A DNA stretch of 64,000 nt from Allomyces macrogynus ATCC 38327 (lineage: Eukaryota; Blastocladiomycota; Blastocladiomycetes; Blastocladiales; Blastocladiaceae), in contig GG745375.1 of the NCBI GenBank assembly GCA_000151295.1, forward strand, positions 171,131-235,130, written 5' to 3'. Both the position numbers and the translations under genes were made by a program. The notes under the pieces were generated by a model. It saw only the letters and a list, made by a program, of their open reading frames with translations. It made no database searches and had not been told where the DNA came from. Of this stretch, positions 17,484 through 28,803 are shown piece by piece; position 1 is the stretch's first letter; each line of letters begins with the position of its first letter.

Positions 17484-20059
17484 CTACTCTCCCACGACCC
17501 GCGCAATCGCCGACGCCCCCTCGACATTCCCATCCACAGTCAACCCCTCCGTCACCCTCACACTTTCCCCCACCCGCTGCGCCAAAAACACTTCATCTTT
17601 GCTAAAGAATTCGATCCGGTTCGTCGGCGACGACCAGCCGTGCCCCCTGTCCGGGTAGAGCACGTAGATGACGGACCCGCCATGCGCTTCAATCGCAGCC
17701 ACAATCTGCTCCGACTCGGACTGCTTAACGCGCGGATCATTCGCGCCCTGCGAAATCAGCAGCGGACGCACGATCTTGTCGGCGTGGAACAGCGGGGAGA
17801 CCGCGTCGAGGAGATCGGAATCGTGTTCCGGGTGGCCCATGCGCGCGTGGAACGAGGAGAGGAAGGCTTACCTGTAATCGCAGCAGACAAGAAAGTTGGT
17901 CAGGTTCAGAAAGCATTAGCGCGCACCATCCAAGACCAAAATACCAGTACGGCGGAATCGTCGCCAACAGCGTCTTCAAATTCGACGGACCCACAATATC
18001 CACCGCGCACGTGAAGTACTCGAGCGTGAGCGTGACCCCCAGCGAGCGCCGCGTACCCGCCATACGACCCGCCGACAATCGCCACATGCTCCCTATCCAC
18101 AAACTCCCTCTCTACGGCAAACTCGACCGCATCCAACGAATCCATATGCATTGCGCGACCCCACTCCTTGAACCCGGCCGTCAAATGCCGCTTATTGAAT
18201 CCCGTCGACCCGCGGTAATTCGGCTGCATCACGAGGTACCTGCGGTTGGCCAGCCACTGCGGGATCGGCGCGTACCCGTAGCTGTCGCGCGCCCAAGGGC
18301 CGCCGTGCAGGTCCAGCGGGAACTGCACGGTGCCGTCAGTCTCGACCTGGGGAGGGAACGTCAGGTATCCCTGCTGCGGGAGCCCGTCGCGCGCAGCGTA
18401 GTTGACCGACTCGGCTTTCCCGAGCGGGACGTCGGCGAGCGCCGCGTTCGCGCCAAACAAAAACTCGAGGTCGCGCGAATCCTTGTGGTGGAGGAAGTAC
18501 CGCGCGGGCGCATCGCCCGCGACNNNNNNNNNNNNNNNNNNNNNNNNNNNNNNNNNNNNNNNNNNNNNNNNNNNNNNNNNNNNNNNNNNNNNNNNNNNNN
18601 NNNNNNNNNNNNNNNNNNNNNNNNNNNNNNNNNNNNNNNNNNNNNNNNNNNNNNNNNNNNNNNNNNNNNNNNNNNNNNNNNNNNNNNNNNNNNNNNNNNN
18701 NNNNNNNNNNNNNNNNNNNNNNNNNNNNNNNNNNNNNNNNNNNNNNNNNNNNNNNNNNNNNNNNNNNNNNNNNNNNNNNNNNNNNNNNNNNNNNNNNNNN
18801 NNNNNNNNNNNNNNNNNNNNNNNNNNNNNNNNNNNNNNNNNNNNNNNNNNNNNNNNNNNNNNNNNNNNNNNNNNNNNNNNNNNNNNNNNNNNNNNNNNNN
18901 NNNNNNNNNNNNNNNNNNNNNNNNNNNNNNNNNNNNNNNNNNNNNNNNNNNNNNNNNNNNNNNNNNNNNNNNNNNNNNNNNNNNNNNNNNNNNNNNNNNN
19001 NNNNNNNNNNNNNNNNNNNNNNNNNNNNNNNNNNNNNNNNNNNNNNNNNNNNNNNNNNNNNNNNNNNNNNNNNNNNNNNNNNNNNNNNNNNNNNNNNNNN
19101 NNNNNNNNNNNNNNNNNNNNNNNNNNNNNNNNNNNNNNNNNNNNNNNNNNNNNNNNNNNNNNNNNNNNNNNNNNNNNNNNNNNNNNNNNNNNNNNNNNNN
19201 NNNNNNNNNNNNNNNNCTGCACGTCGGCGTCGAAGTCCGCTGCGGCCGCAAGATCGCATAAAGTGCGGTTCTGCATCTTTGTCGAGAACGGTCCATGTCG
19301 CGCGGCCCGGGTCATCATGACGGTCAAGACGGAATCGGTTGCGTTGTGGACCTTCACGTCCTGGATGTCTGTGGCGTTCAGCCAGGACCGTCTCTTCGAG
19401 CGACGCGAGGTCGATCGAGGCAAGCGCCACTGTATCGAGCCCGACTGAGTGCGCGACGAGCAGCGTATTGTCGCCGGCCATCCCTACCAGCCCAAACTCA
19501 TCGAGCACGCCCACGCTCTCCGCGCGGTCCGGGAGCACCGCGTGTAACTCCAACTCGCTCGTCGCGTACTCGACCTTGTAAATATCGTGGTGTTTCGCGT
19601 CTTCCTTAATGAGCGCAAACAGCCCGGGTACGACGGCGACTCGAATATTCCCTTGCCCTCGATATTATCGCGCCAGACGGTGACCCTCGCAAACGGGGTC
19701 AAGTTGCGCGTCACCGCTATCGCGAGATCGATGTTGTAAAGGTGGAAGTCTTCGTCGCCGTCCGTGTCTTGCAGGAACAAGATATTGCCGGCGCGCGTCC
19801 ATTGGTAAAAGCGGATGTCGAGCGACTTGTGGTGCGTAATTTGCGTCGCGGGCTCGTCGCCAGCGCGGAACACGTCGCGCGACTGGAAGTGCACCTGCAG
19901 GTTCTTGGCGGGCCGGGGCGAGGAAGGCGAGGTGCGTGCCGTCGGGCGAGATGTGCGGCGACCCGCGGTCGGGGTTCCCGAAGCAGATGGCGTGCGGGAT
20001 CAGCGGGACGTCTCACGTTGCACGATGGCGCCGTCGTGAAGGGGGTGGAGACGTGGCAT
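17484..20059 (-). CDS. S9 family serine peptidase (prolyl-oligopeptidase/acylaminoacyl-peptidase type), gapped
   Basis: The likely start is ATG 20059 (MPRLHPLHDGAIVQR), then VPLIPHAICFGNPDRGSP and ISPDGTHLAFLAP. The beta-propeller follows (IRFYQWTRAGNILFLQDTDG, EDFHLYNIDLA). After the 693-bp gap the alpha/beta-hydrolase domain has LDLHGGPWARD, the nucleophile motif GGSYGGYA, the Asp region SQGANDPRVKQSE and the His in PDRGHGW. That completes the Ser-Asp-His triad. The layout and motifs resemble bacterial S9C-type peptidases. The frame changes by single bases several times (near 20005, 19921, 19630, 19300, 18030), mostly at C or G runs beside the gap. An intron lies around 17950-17880. Cytosolic location is assumed because no signal peptide is visible. 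Confidence 0.8.
18524..19216. other. assembly gap (693 N)
   Basis: Unknown bases inside the S9 peptidase gene, removing the end of the propeller and the start of the hydrolase domain. The flanking sequence contains several apparent frameshifts, suggesting low read quality. Confidence 1.
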
Positions 20060-20514
20060 CGCGATAGATGCCGCGAGGTCAAGGTTCTATGGCAGCACCG
20101 TATGAGCGCGAGGTCGGTTGCAACACCAGGCAATTTCGTTGACGTGGTGGAGGGGCGTTCTGCATGCACGTACGGCCATGGGCGAGAAAGGTCACGGCCC
20201 GCATCGTGCTCCACGTGCGTGCTCATGCACATCAAAACGCGTCTCTGCACTGTACGTGGTGGTGGTGGTGGTGGTGCCGGATTGGGGCGAACCAAGTGGC
20301 GACGTGTCGGCGGCACGCGCGCCGTGGTGGCGAGTTTTCCGGGCCGACTCCTGCGTGCACCGAACGCATGGCGAGTTTTGAGCCTTGGTTCATGCGGGAC
20401 AGAGCGCGAGACGCGTTGGCTACTACACCGGCTGCTTCCGACCCGCGGCCTTTCCAAATTGCTTTTCCCCGAAATGTAGATGTATTGCAAACAGCCATGA
20501 CATAATCGCGCGTT

Positions 20515-21894
20515 CTACTTGCCGCCGTGCGTGCGCACGTACCACCCCCTCGCGCCCACGCCCGCGACCAGGATCCAGGCAAACGCGCCGAGGTACCCCA
20601 TCACCGCGCCGGCAATCGACAGCGTACATACGTGGTCCAAGTTGTCGATCGCTCCCTTGTCGCCCGCGGCCAAGTGTGAGTGGCACGCGATCGCGACGAG
20701 TCCGTCGGTGGTGGCCAAGGCACCCGGTGTCGCCAGTGGTTTGGCCGTGACGATCAAAGTCGCGCCGAGAATGAGGCCTGCGGCGACGGCGGCGGCGACG
20801 GTTGTGAGCGCCGACAGGAACTTGATGGAGAAGTCTTTTCTAGTGGTGAATGCACGCAGGTGAGGCATGGGATGTCGCACTCAAAAAAAGACAGGAGAGA
20901 CGTACCGCGGGCCCTTGGTCGCGACCCGCGCCGCCGCCAACGCCCCCAACGCTGCCGCAGCGACGGCCACGACCATGATCGGCACCGTGGCCGCGGACGG
21001 CGCGCCGGCGAGTGGTGGGGTCCATACTCGTCCGATGTCGGGGTCCCAGCTGGTCGGGTGCGCGAGCGCCGTGTACTCGACGCGCGCCTGGATCACGAGC
21101 GCAGCGGAAATGATCGATAGGAGCGTGGCGAGCGCCGTGGCCGCGAGTTTCACGCGTTGCCAGGGTGGGCGCACGTCGACGGGCACGTGGTCGAGCGCGC
21201 CGGGTGCAAGCGTCGCGTACGGGTTGGACGAGACAGAGGGCGGGCGTGAAGGTGGAGAGACGGGGACGTGTGGCGGGGAGGATGCGGGGAACGGGACGGG
21301 AATGGGGACGGGTGCTGGTGCTGGTGGACCAAGGGCAGAGACAGGGACGGGGACGGGCATTGGGGCTGCTCCTCCTGCATTGCCGGGCCAGGGACTCGCA
21401 CCGGCGGCGGCACTGGGAGGAGGGCCTGCGGTGGGCGGGAACATGGGCGGCGGGCCCGTGATGGCCGGACCGAGCAGCTGCTGCTGCGGCGGCGATCCGG
21501 GCCATGGCGGGCTGTTGGCGCCTGGCATCGGAGACGGCAGGACAAACGGGGACGGGCGAGGATTCTGTGCCTCGGGTGCGGTAAAGAGCGGGATGCCCGG
21601 AGTCGGCATGGGCATCGGGATCAGGTGCGTCGGGTAGAGTACTTGGTGTGCCGGCTCGCCAAACGCCACGAGCTGCGGGGCCTGCGTGGGGCTCGACGGC
21701 GCCATGCTGGGCGCCGGGCGGCCCGTTGGTTGCGGCATGACGAGCGGCGTCGGGACGGGGCCTGCTTGCGGCGACGCGGTCATGGTTGAGCGACCTGTTG
21801 GCGACGTGTGAGGCGGGCTTGCAGGTAGCGACGAGAGCGGCGCATCTGCCGCGCGCGACGAGGGCGCGCGATGGATCGGGTTGGTGGGCGCCAT
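20515..21894 (-). CDS. novel four-TM protein with Pro-rich N-terminus
   Basis: Exons 21894-20906 and 20839-20515 (66-nt intron, GTACGT/CTAG) encode 437 residues. The first 225 or so are Pro/Ala/Met-rich and disordered (PMPVPVPVSALGPPAPAPVP). Four hydrophobic helices follow: LAATALATLLSIISAALVI, TVPIMVVAVAAAALGALAAA, LTTVAAAVAAGLILGATLIV and AGAVMGYLGAFAWILVAG. A conserved-looking loop with CHSHLAAGDKGAIDNLDHVC lies between helices 3 and 4. Four TMs with a loop Cys pair recall MARVEL/claudin-like topology, but I do not recognise the family. It is divergent from the type I membrane protein at 22485 across 590 bp. Confidence 0.7.
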
Positions 21895-22484
21895 GACGGC
21901 GGTACGCGCTGCCGCAAGTCAGGGCGGCAATGGGCGCGACGTGCTCGTCCAGAGGCGGTTTGCAGCAGCAGCAGCAGCCAGCAGCAGCAGCGTCGTGGTG
22001 GTGGCGATGCGTTGCGCCGGCGGCGGGGGGCAGTGGCCAAGGCAGAAGGCAATGCAAGAGCACTGCGAGCTCTCGTCAGCCCTCCGGCGTGATCGACAGG
22101 CGTGGCAGCAGGGCTCTATTTCCGTGGCAGGTCGGCCGCACCGCAGGCGCCGCTCCACACTAAACCACCGAACCCAACCCGGCGCGCGACCCCGCTTGCC
22201 GCAACCATCTCCACCGACCACAGCGACGGCCCATCCACGACGACGACTGCCCCGCCGCACGCGCGCATAAGCGCTCAGCACTGCCCGCACTCGCCCGCAC
22301 GCGCGTGCTCAGGCGTGTCGCTACCGCGCGCCAGCCTCGGCGGTCCCGTCCAGCCCAACCAGCAGTCCCACACCATCGACGACCACTGCAAGCAAGCACC
22401 CGCCTGCGACTCGCGCCGCGACCGACCGAGGACCAACCGACACGCCGACGCACCCACGCCCGCCAACTCGGCTCCTTGTCCGCC
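21895..22484. promoter_or_regulatory. divergent promoter region of two membrane-protein genes
   Basis: 590 bp between the starts of the four-TM protein (minus) and the type I membrane protein (plus). It includes the GCA repeat. A long plus frame enters from 22102, but the signal peptide starts at 22485, so I treat the upstream part as leader. Confidence 0.4.
21962..21991 (+). repeat. GCA trinucleotide repeat
   Basis: GCA/GCC units in tandem (about ten) in the shared upstream region of two divergent genes. It is noncoding in my model. Confidence 0.7.
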
Positions 22485-24840
22485 ATGGCGTGCCGACCAC
22501 CGACTCCACCGCGCTCCGCGCGGCGCAGCCGGCTCCTGGCGCTCGTGCCACCACTGCTTGCCGCTCTGCTCGCTTTCCCGGCCCTTGTGCGTGCTGGTAA
22601 GTTCCCCAACCCCTCCACCCACGACCTGGCCCCGTTCCCGCGCGACCTGGACTGACGCGCCCGTGCCCGCCCGACCAGACTGCTGCCAGGCCGTGACCTT
22701 CGACCCGGTCGACAACTCGCCTCAGTCGTATACCGCGACCGTTGCTGGCAAATCGCAGCAGTTTTTTGCCAACAACAAGATCTACAAGGCCGTCATTGTC
22801 TTCCCGCCCAACTACGCCATGCAGCCGCCGGCCGCGGCCTACCAGCCGGCGCAGGCCAACTGCACGCGCATCGCCGTCGCCTCCAACAACCCCAACGCCT
22901 TCCAGTGCTCCTACGCGTCGACCTCGCCCACACACCCTTACGATTTCGGGCTCACCTTCAACATTGTCGTACCCCCCTCGGCCACGACCTCCAGCGGCTC
23001 GTCGCCCGCCGCGCCGAAACTCGAGTCGCTCACGATCTACGGCGAATCGTGCATTTCCACAGCGACGAGTATCGAGAAGTGCGCCAACCCGTCGGACCCG
23101 TCAGCGTCGCAGGGCGTCAAACTGTCGACCCCGATTTCGCTCAGTTTTCTCGGCACGTACCCGCTCTGGGTCGTGATTCTCGTGGGCATTCTCGCGGCCG
23201 CCCTGCTCGTCGGGTTCATCTACGTCGTCTACCGCAACCACAAGGGCAACCCCGAGTCGCGCAATACCTCGTCGTCGCCCGGCGGTCGGTTCGCACCGAC
23301 GTTGCCCAATTTCGCGGCCAACGATCGGCGAAAAGCCGCGTCGAACCGCACGTCGTTCTGGGCGCGCGCGACGCGACATGTTACGCCCCCGCCCTCTTCG
23401 ACGGCGAATGCCGACCACGTGGCCCTCGCTCCGCGCGGCCCGCCCTCGCCGCCGCCCGCGATGACCGCCATGGAACAGAAGAACGGCGAATGGGTGTTCT
23501 CGCACCAGGCGGGCGGCGCGCCGAGGCCCATGACCGCGGCCGAAGTGGCTAACCTTGCTCCCGCGCCGGAACCGACGCGCGAGACGGCCGCGGGCACGGC
23601 CGTGACCAATATCACGCTACCGACCTACCTGAACATTGACGAGAACGAGCTCGTTTCGTTTGCGAGCACCTCTGCAGCGCCGGCGCCGCCACCAGCAGCT
23701 CCGGCGCCGACGCTCCCGCACGTGACCGCGCCGCCCGCGCTCGTCGCTGTCGAGGACGACGACGACGACGCGACCCCGCTGCACAGGACCATGTCGACTG
23801 CCGCGCACCACCACCACCACCCGGCGCATCGCGGGAACACGCTGCGCAAATCCCCAGCGCCGCAAATGACCCCGCCGGGCGGCGCGAACCTGAAACGGTC
23901 GACGAGCCGCGCGTCGTCAGGCAGTCACTCGCGCACGAACACGCCGAACCCGGCGGCGACGGGCGGGCTCGCGCCATTGATCCAGCTCGACATGCAGGAC
24001 ATGGATGTGCCGGCGTCGATTCGCCGCGCACCGTCGTACCGCAAGGCCGAGCGCGAGCGGGACCGCGACCGCGAGCGCGAACGTGGCGCGGCCATTAGTC
24101 GTGCCGCATCCGCTGCGGCCGCGAACGCGCGCCGTCCCGCGTCGCCCGTGACGGTTTCGCGCGCGGCGTCTGCGGGGACCAACTTGCGTCGTGCGCCGTC
24201 GGCCGCGCGGAGTGCGGTGAGTGCCACGGTTCCGGCAGCGGCGGGACCGACGCCGCCGCCGCCGGCGTTACCGGATTACTTTAACCCGATCGAGTACGAG
24301 GATCCGAGTAATTTGGCGGCGATGGGGATCAAGCCGAATACGCCCGAGAAGGACGACCAGATTCGGCAGTGGGCGAACGTGATTTCGTCGTTCAAGAGCG
24401 AGGCCGGCAGTGATACGCCGTCGGATGTCGGCGGGGTGGACGAGGATGAGGATGAAGAGGCGCCGATTGGCGTCACGCTGCGCCGGACGGCGAGTAGTGC
24501 GCATCCGCCGGTCGCGCCACGTGCGCTAGGTGCAGGACCAGGGTCTCAGCGGGCCGCGCACCCGCTGCGCCGCCCGGTTGCGGACGATGACGATGATGGG
24601 GTGCCGTTGGCGATGACCATGGCGCGGCATGACGACGACGATGAGTCTGAGGAAGAGGAGGAGGACCATGTCCCGCTTGCGGCCATGGCCACGACGCTCG
24701 CGCGAGTGCCGACAAGTACGGCCCAACGTGGTGGTGTGGCGCCGGCGGACCCGCGGGCGCGCACGGCGACGGGCACGAGCACGAACGCGGGCCAGTCGAC
24801 AGCGGCCATGGACGACTTGCTCGATGCCTACCTCAGCTAA
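22485..24840 (+). CDS. novel type I membrane protein with long cytoplasmic tail
   Basis: Exons 22485-22596 and 22679-24840 (82-nt intron, donor GTAAGT) encode 757 residues. The signal peptide is residues 1-37 (LLALVPPLLAALLAFPALVRA). The ectodomain of about 160 residues begins DCCQAVTFDPVD and has six Cys. One TM spans about 199-221 (LWVVILVGILAAALLVGFIY). The tail of more than 500 residues is disordered, with Asp runs, His runs, Pro/Ala stretches and Ser/Arg segments. One better-conserved-looking block is PDYFNPIEYEDPSNLAAMGI, and the end is AMDDLLDAYLS. The layout suggests a surface receptor or anchor. The family is not recognised. Confidence 0.75.
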
Positions 24841-25337
24841 GCGACCACTTTGCTGACCGATTCTTTTGGGTTGTGTTGAATTTTCCCGTTCGTTTGCGTT
24901 GGTTCTCGCATTCTTTGCCTGATCTCTTCGTTTCTTGCTCTTGCTTGCTTGTTCGTGCTTTGGTTGTGTTCCACCCCCCACCTTCATCTGTAGCGTTTCC
25001 CTCCCCTTTCCAAATCGACATGGTAATCTTGCGTTTCCGCTCTCTCTTCCCAGTCGCGTCTCGAGGATCGACGGAGTCTTTGACCTGCTCCGTTATTTTT
25101 GGCACCTCGCTCTCCTTCCCTTCCCTCCATTTGTTCCTCTTCTTCTTCTCCTCCCTGTCAACCATTCTGCGTTCCTATTCGTGTTCCTCCGTTCTTCTAC
25201 GTGTATTCTTTGCGATGCCCCCCTTTCGTGCTGTGCTCTCTCCACCGCTCCCATCTTGGTCATCCATCAAGTCGTCGGTGTCGCAAACTATTTTTCAATG
25301 TCTATTTCTCCATCAATCAACCACTGCGCGCCGCGCC
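24841..25337. other. convergent 3' intergenic region, T/C-rich
   Basis: Between two convergent genes. The plus strand is pyrimidine-rich with TTCTTCTTCT stretches, as in 3' UTRs. No gene is recognised. Confidence 0.4.
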
Positions 25338-26651
25338 CTACTGTCCTGCCGCAGCCTCGGCCTCAGCCGTCGTCATCAACTCGCGCTTGAGCAGTGTGCG
25401 CAGTGGGATCAGGCCAGCGCCCGACTTGGCCGAAACCATGACGACGTTAGATGGCTGGATGCCGAACTTGTGCACGTCCTACAAGCCGTCGGGCCAGATC
25501 GGTTAGAGGAATGGGTGGAGAAGAGAGGAGAGAGGAGAGAGGGATTGCGGACCTGGCACACGGACTGGTACCGGCGCGCGAGAATGTCTGGGCGCACGAG
25601 GTCGCACTTGGTCAAGATGATGGATTTCGGGAGTCGGCGGAGTCTAGACGAGGTACGCGCAAATCGGCGTCAGGATCACAGCGGCATACCACACGATCGG
25701 AGAACCGAACGTACTTCGACATTGAATCCAAAAACTCGACATCGGCCATCTTGAGCCCATGCCGCGCGTCGACCAAGACCAGCAACCTGCTGACCTGCGG
25801 CCGCTTCAGGTACTCGGGAATCTACCCACCCCACTCAGCGCATCAGCGTCGCGTTCGGTCCCTCGCACGATCTCCAGGAACAAGCATACAATGTCGGCCC
25901 ACGCCTCTTTCCGCTCGTCCTTGGCATACGCGAAACCGTACCCGGGCATATCCACGACATACCCGCGCCACGGTTTCGCGACCTTGTACCAGTTAATCGA
26001 CTGCGTGAGCCCTGGTTTTGCCTTGACGCGCACGATCGTCGTGCCACACACGGCGTTGATCAGCCGCGACTTGCCGACGTTACTCCGACCTACGCGACCA
26101 CCCGTCGTCAGCCATCCACCCCCCTCCCAACAACTCCACACACGGGGCGTACCAATCATCGCCACCTCTGGCCACCGCTCCTCATTCCTCCAAAACGACC
26201 CCTCCCGCTTGGCGGCCGCGACAAACTCGACCGGCCGCTTCGCGTGTGGAACAAACGGGTACTTGTCCGGCTTCATCGTCGGCCGCTTGTTCTCCCCGAG
26301 CCCCCAGGACTGGATCAGGTCCAGAACGTCGCTACGTGGCGTGATCGACATGAATTGTTTGCGTTTCGACAACTCGGCCGCAACGGCGGCGGCTGACTTG
26401 GCTGTCGCCGCGGAGGCGGAGGAGGATTTGGAAGAGGCAGCGGCCATGCGCTGCTCGTGCTGTTCCCGCCGTTTGGCCGCGGCCGCGATGATTTTCGCCT
26501 GGCGTGCTGGGTGCGTTGGTGGTGGGCGGCCGCGGGTGCTGGTCAAGGACGAGGCGGAGCGGACGGCAGAGAGCGTGAGGGGGACGGTCGCGGCAGGGCG
26601 GACGGCGCGGGCCGCGCCGAGTGCGGGTATTGAGATGGAGTGTCGAAGCAT
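25338..26651 (-). CDS. EngB/YihA-family GTPase, probably mitochondrial
   Basis: Four exons (26651-26153, 26089-25715, 25643-25553, 25478-25338). After an Arg/Ser-rich, acid-poor N-terminus typical of mitochondrial import (MLRHSISIPALGAARAVRPA) comes the EngB GTPase. G1 is GRSNVGKS, created by the first splice; then KPGLTQSINWYKV, G3 DMPGYGFAYAKDE, VDARHGLKMADVEFLD, G4 TKCD and G5 SAKSG. Bacterial EngB and its relatives (human GTPBP8, yeast Mrx8) assist large ribosomal subunit assembly. Exon 2 is one base short: CCC near 25820 should be CCCC to join GRFP to EYLKRPQV. I read this as an assembly error because every GTPase motif is intact. Confidence 0.9.
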
Positions 26652-27042
26652 CGTTGGACGTTGGACTGGAGATTGGCGCCAAGGAAGATGTTTGATCGTT
26701 GGATGTGATGGGTTGTTGTTGAGTGAGAACGGCAAACTCTGGCTCATTCCAGCGTGATTCCACGTCAAACCCCTGAGAAAGGACTTTTCCCTGCCTGCAT
26801 CCCCGATGTTCGTTTCGTCGCTGACGTTCTCAATTGTTTCCCCACCGTCCGTTGGACTTCGGATGAGGATCGAATCGGCGGAAAGCGATTTGGCACCAGC
26901 TCAAGCAAGTTGATCTAAAATGATTTGAATTTTGAAACAACAAAACCCAACCGAAGGATGCCGCCGAGCCGCCCAGTCGCGCGAATCAAGACATGGTCAC
27001 ACAAAAATCAGAACAACTGTTTTCTTTATACATCAACCCACC
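26652..27042. other. intergenic between EngB and eS25
   Basis: About 390 bp, relatively AT-rich for this window. It contains the EngB promoter and the eS25 3' flank. Nothing else is recognised. Confidence 0.4.
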
Positions 27043-27393
27043 TTACGCCTCCGTCGCGATGGTCGCGCGGGTGTAGATGAGCTGCGACGCGTGCGCCGTG
27101 ACGAGCTTGATGAGCCCCTTGGACTCGAGCTCGCGCAGGGCAACGCGCGCCAGCGAACCCGAAATGCGCATGCGGTCCACGACAACCGACGGCGTGATCA
27201 GGCGGTACGTGGGCACCTCTATTCAACGAAATGACCATCAGTTTGCTGGTCGCGGAAAAGGGGGCGTCAAAAAGCGAGCCAAGAGCGTACCCTTGTAGAT
27301 CTTGTCGTAGGTCGCCTTGTCGAGGGTCACGGCGTTGTTGGCCTTGTCCTTGACCTTACCCTTCGACCACTTCTTTTTCTTCGCAATGTTGGC
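27043..27393 (-). CDS. RPS25: ribosomal protein eS25 (5' exon not fixed)
   Basis: Exons 27393-27291 and 27218-27043 (72-nt intron) encode the eS25 core: [66 protein letters not shown], then [12 protein letters not shown] at the stop. The winged-helix small-subunit protein sits at the head of the 40S, near the E site. The first exon lies upstream beyond the acceptor at 27395-27394. One candidate is ATG 27690 giving MPL followed by donor GTGCGA, which would make an unusually short N-terminus. I could not confirm it. Confidence 0.9.
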
Positions 27394-28803
27394 CTGCACA
27401 TCGAAAACGGCACCGCGACAAACAAAGTCAGCGAATTTGCCGGCAAGGATATTTCGACCAGAGTTCCCCTCCACCAGCACCAGCACCAACACCAACTTCA
27501 ACACCACGCCTGAGCCGCAATCCCGCCGCAAGTGCATCACACAACTCGGAAAAAGCGCGAAAGAGCACTCCAGTGCAAAATACGCAAAATCCGACTACCG
27601 CCGCAAATCCGCAATTCGGTCGTTTTCGAAGAGAATGGTGACCGCAACAACGAACCCACCCCAAGACCGCAAACATCGCACGAGCGGCATGCCGCCACGA
27701 GAAAACAGAATTCTGCTTCGTGGCAGCGTTTCGCCAACCTTACGGGTTCATAGGTTCTCCAAGGGCCGAAAATCGTCGAGCGGCAGGGGGTCGTCACGGC
27801 CAGCCATCCGCTAGCGAATGCCCGAGTGCAGCGCGGTCGAGCGCAGGCGAGCGAGTGCCGCGCGGGGAAACGGTCGCGGCGGGCGGATTTGGCAACGGCG
27901 AGCGCCTCGTCGTGATGGTGTCGGCGGTGATGTTGCTGGTGCTGACAGTTGGCGGCCAGCTTGACGGACCATGTTGGGATTCGCTGGCTGGAGAGGGTGT
28001 CCAACAATGCGCTGTGTGGCGCCCTCGTGCGCAAATCTGATTTGCTGTGCGGTGGGATCGGTCACGTGGGAGTCTACCGCACGCGGACTTGGCTTGGCGA
28101 CGCGTCTCTGGACCGCTGCTCTGGACTCGTCGCGACGCTCTCCAAGAACCTGCACCAACAGGTCGGCAGCAGCAACTGTGGTTCAACGAACGGCAAGATC
28201 CAGAATGAAACGGCAGCAATAACAGGCGCTCATCAAGTTAGGCCGGAACGCTTGCGTCAGCAACGAGGTGGTGAGCGACTGGTTTTGTTTTGGTTTGAGA
28301 GGAGGCACAGCTGGCCGCTATGACGCCAGCTCTCTGCGGCGTGAGCCGGCAGGCTCAACGTCATTTTTTACGAGGTCTGAACGGCCAGGTCAAGCGCTGC
28401 AAGATCGGCTCCGACGATGTTGGTCAATTTGCATTGGAGACCTATCATTTGCGCGCAACCGTCTCTGCAACCAACCCGCTCCGTGCGAGAGCAATCTTTA
28501 AGTGGCAGAACCGCTCCTGGAGCTCCAGCGATCAGAAGTCGGAGTAGACACTAATCAGCACGATGCAGCGCCCGCCGTTGCAATCGTACTGACGAGACCG
28601 ACAAAGAAATGGAAATGCAAGCGCAAGGCGCGATTTGATTTCGATGACGATGAATATACAAATTGCCGACATTCTCCGACTTTTTTTCTTCGTTGGTCAA
28701 CTCTTCACTTTGCAACAATGCTCAACTGCTTCCTCCCTCGCGGGACCGCCCGCGTCATGGTCCCCATCGCGCGCGTCGCGAATCGCGACCGTGTGCTGCG
28801 CGC
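27394..28803. other. eS25 upstream region, otherwise nothing recognised
   Basis: Must contain the eS25 first exon and promoter, and the 3' flank of the Gln/Ser/Tyr-repeat gene. Frames at 27537-28034 (minus) and 27949-28323 (plus) resemble no family. Confidence 0.4.

Noticed and set aside
22102..22484. N-terminal extension of the type I membrane protein from an upstream ATG
   Set aside because: The extension is low-complexity, and an ordinary signal peptide starts at 22485. The frame also crosses the 22597-22678 intron only by chance.
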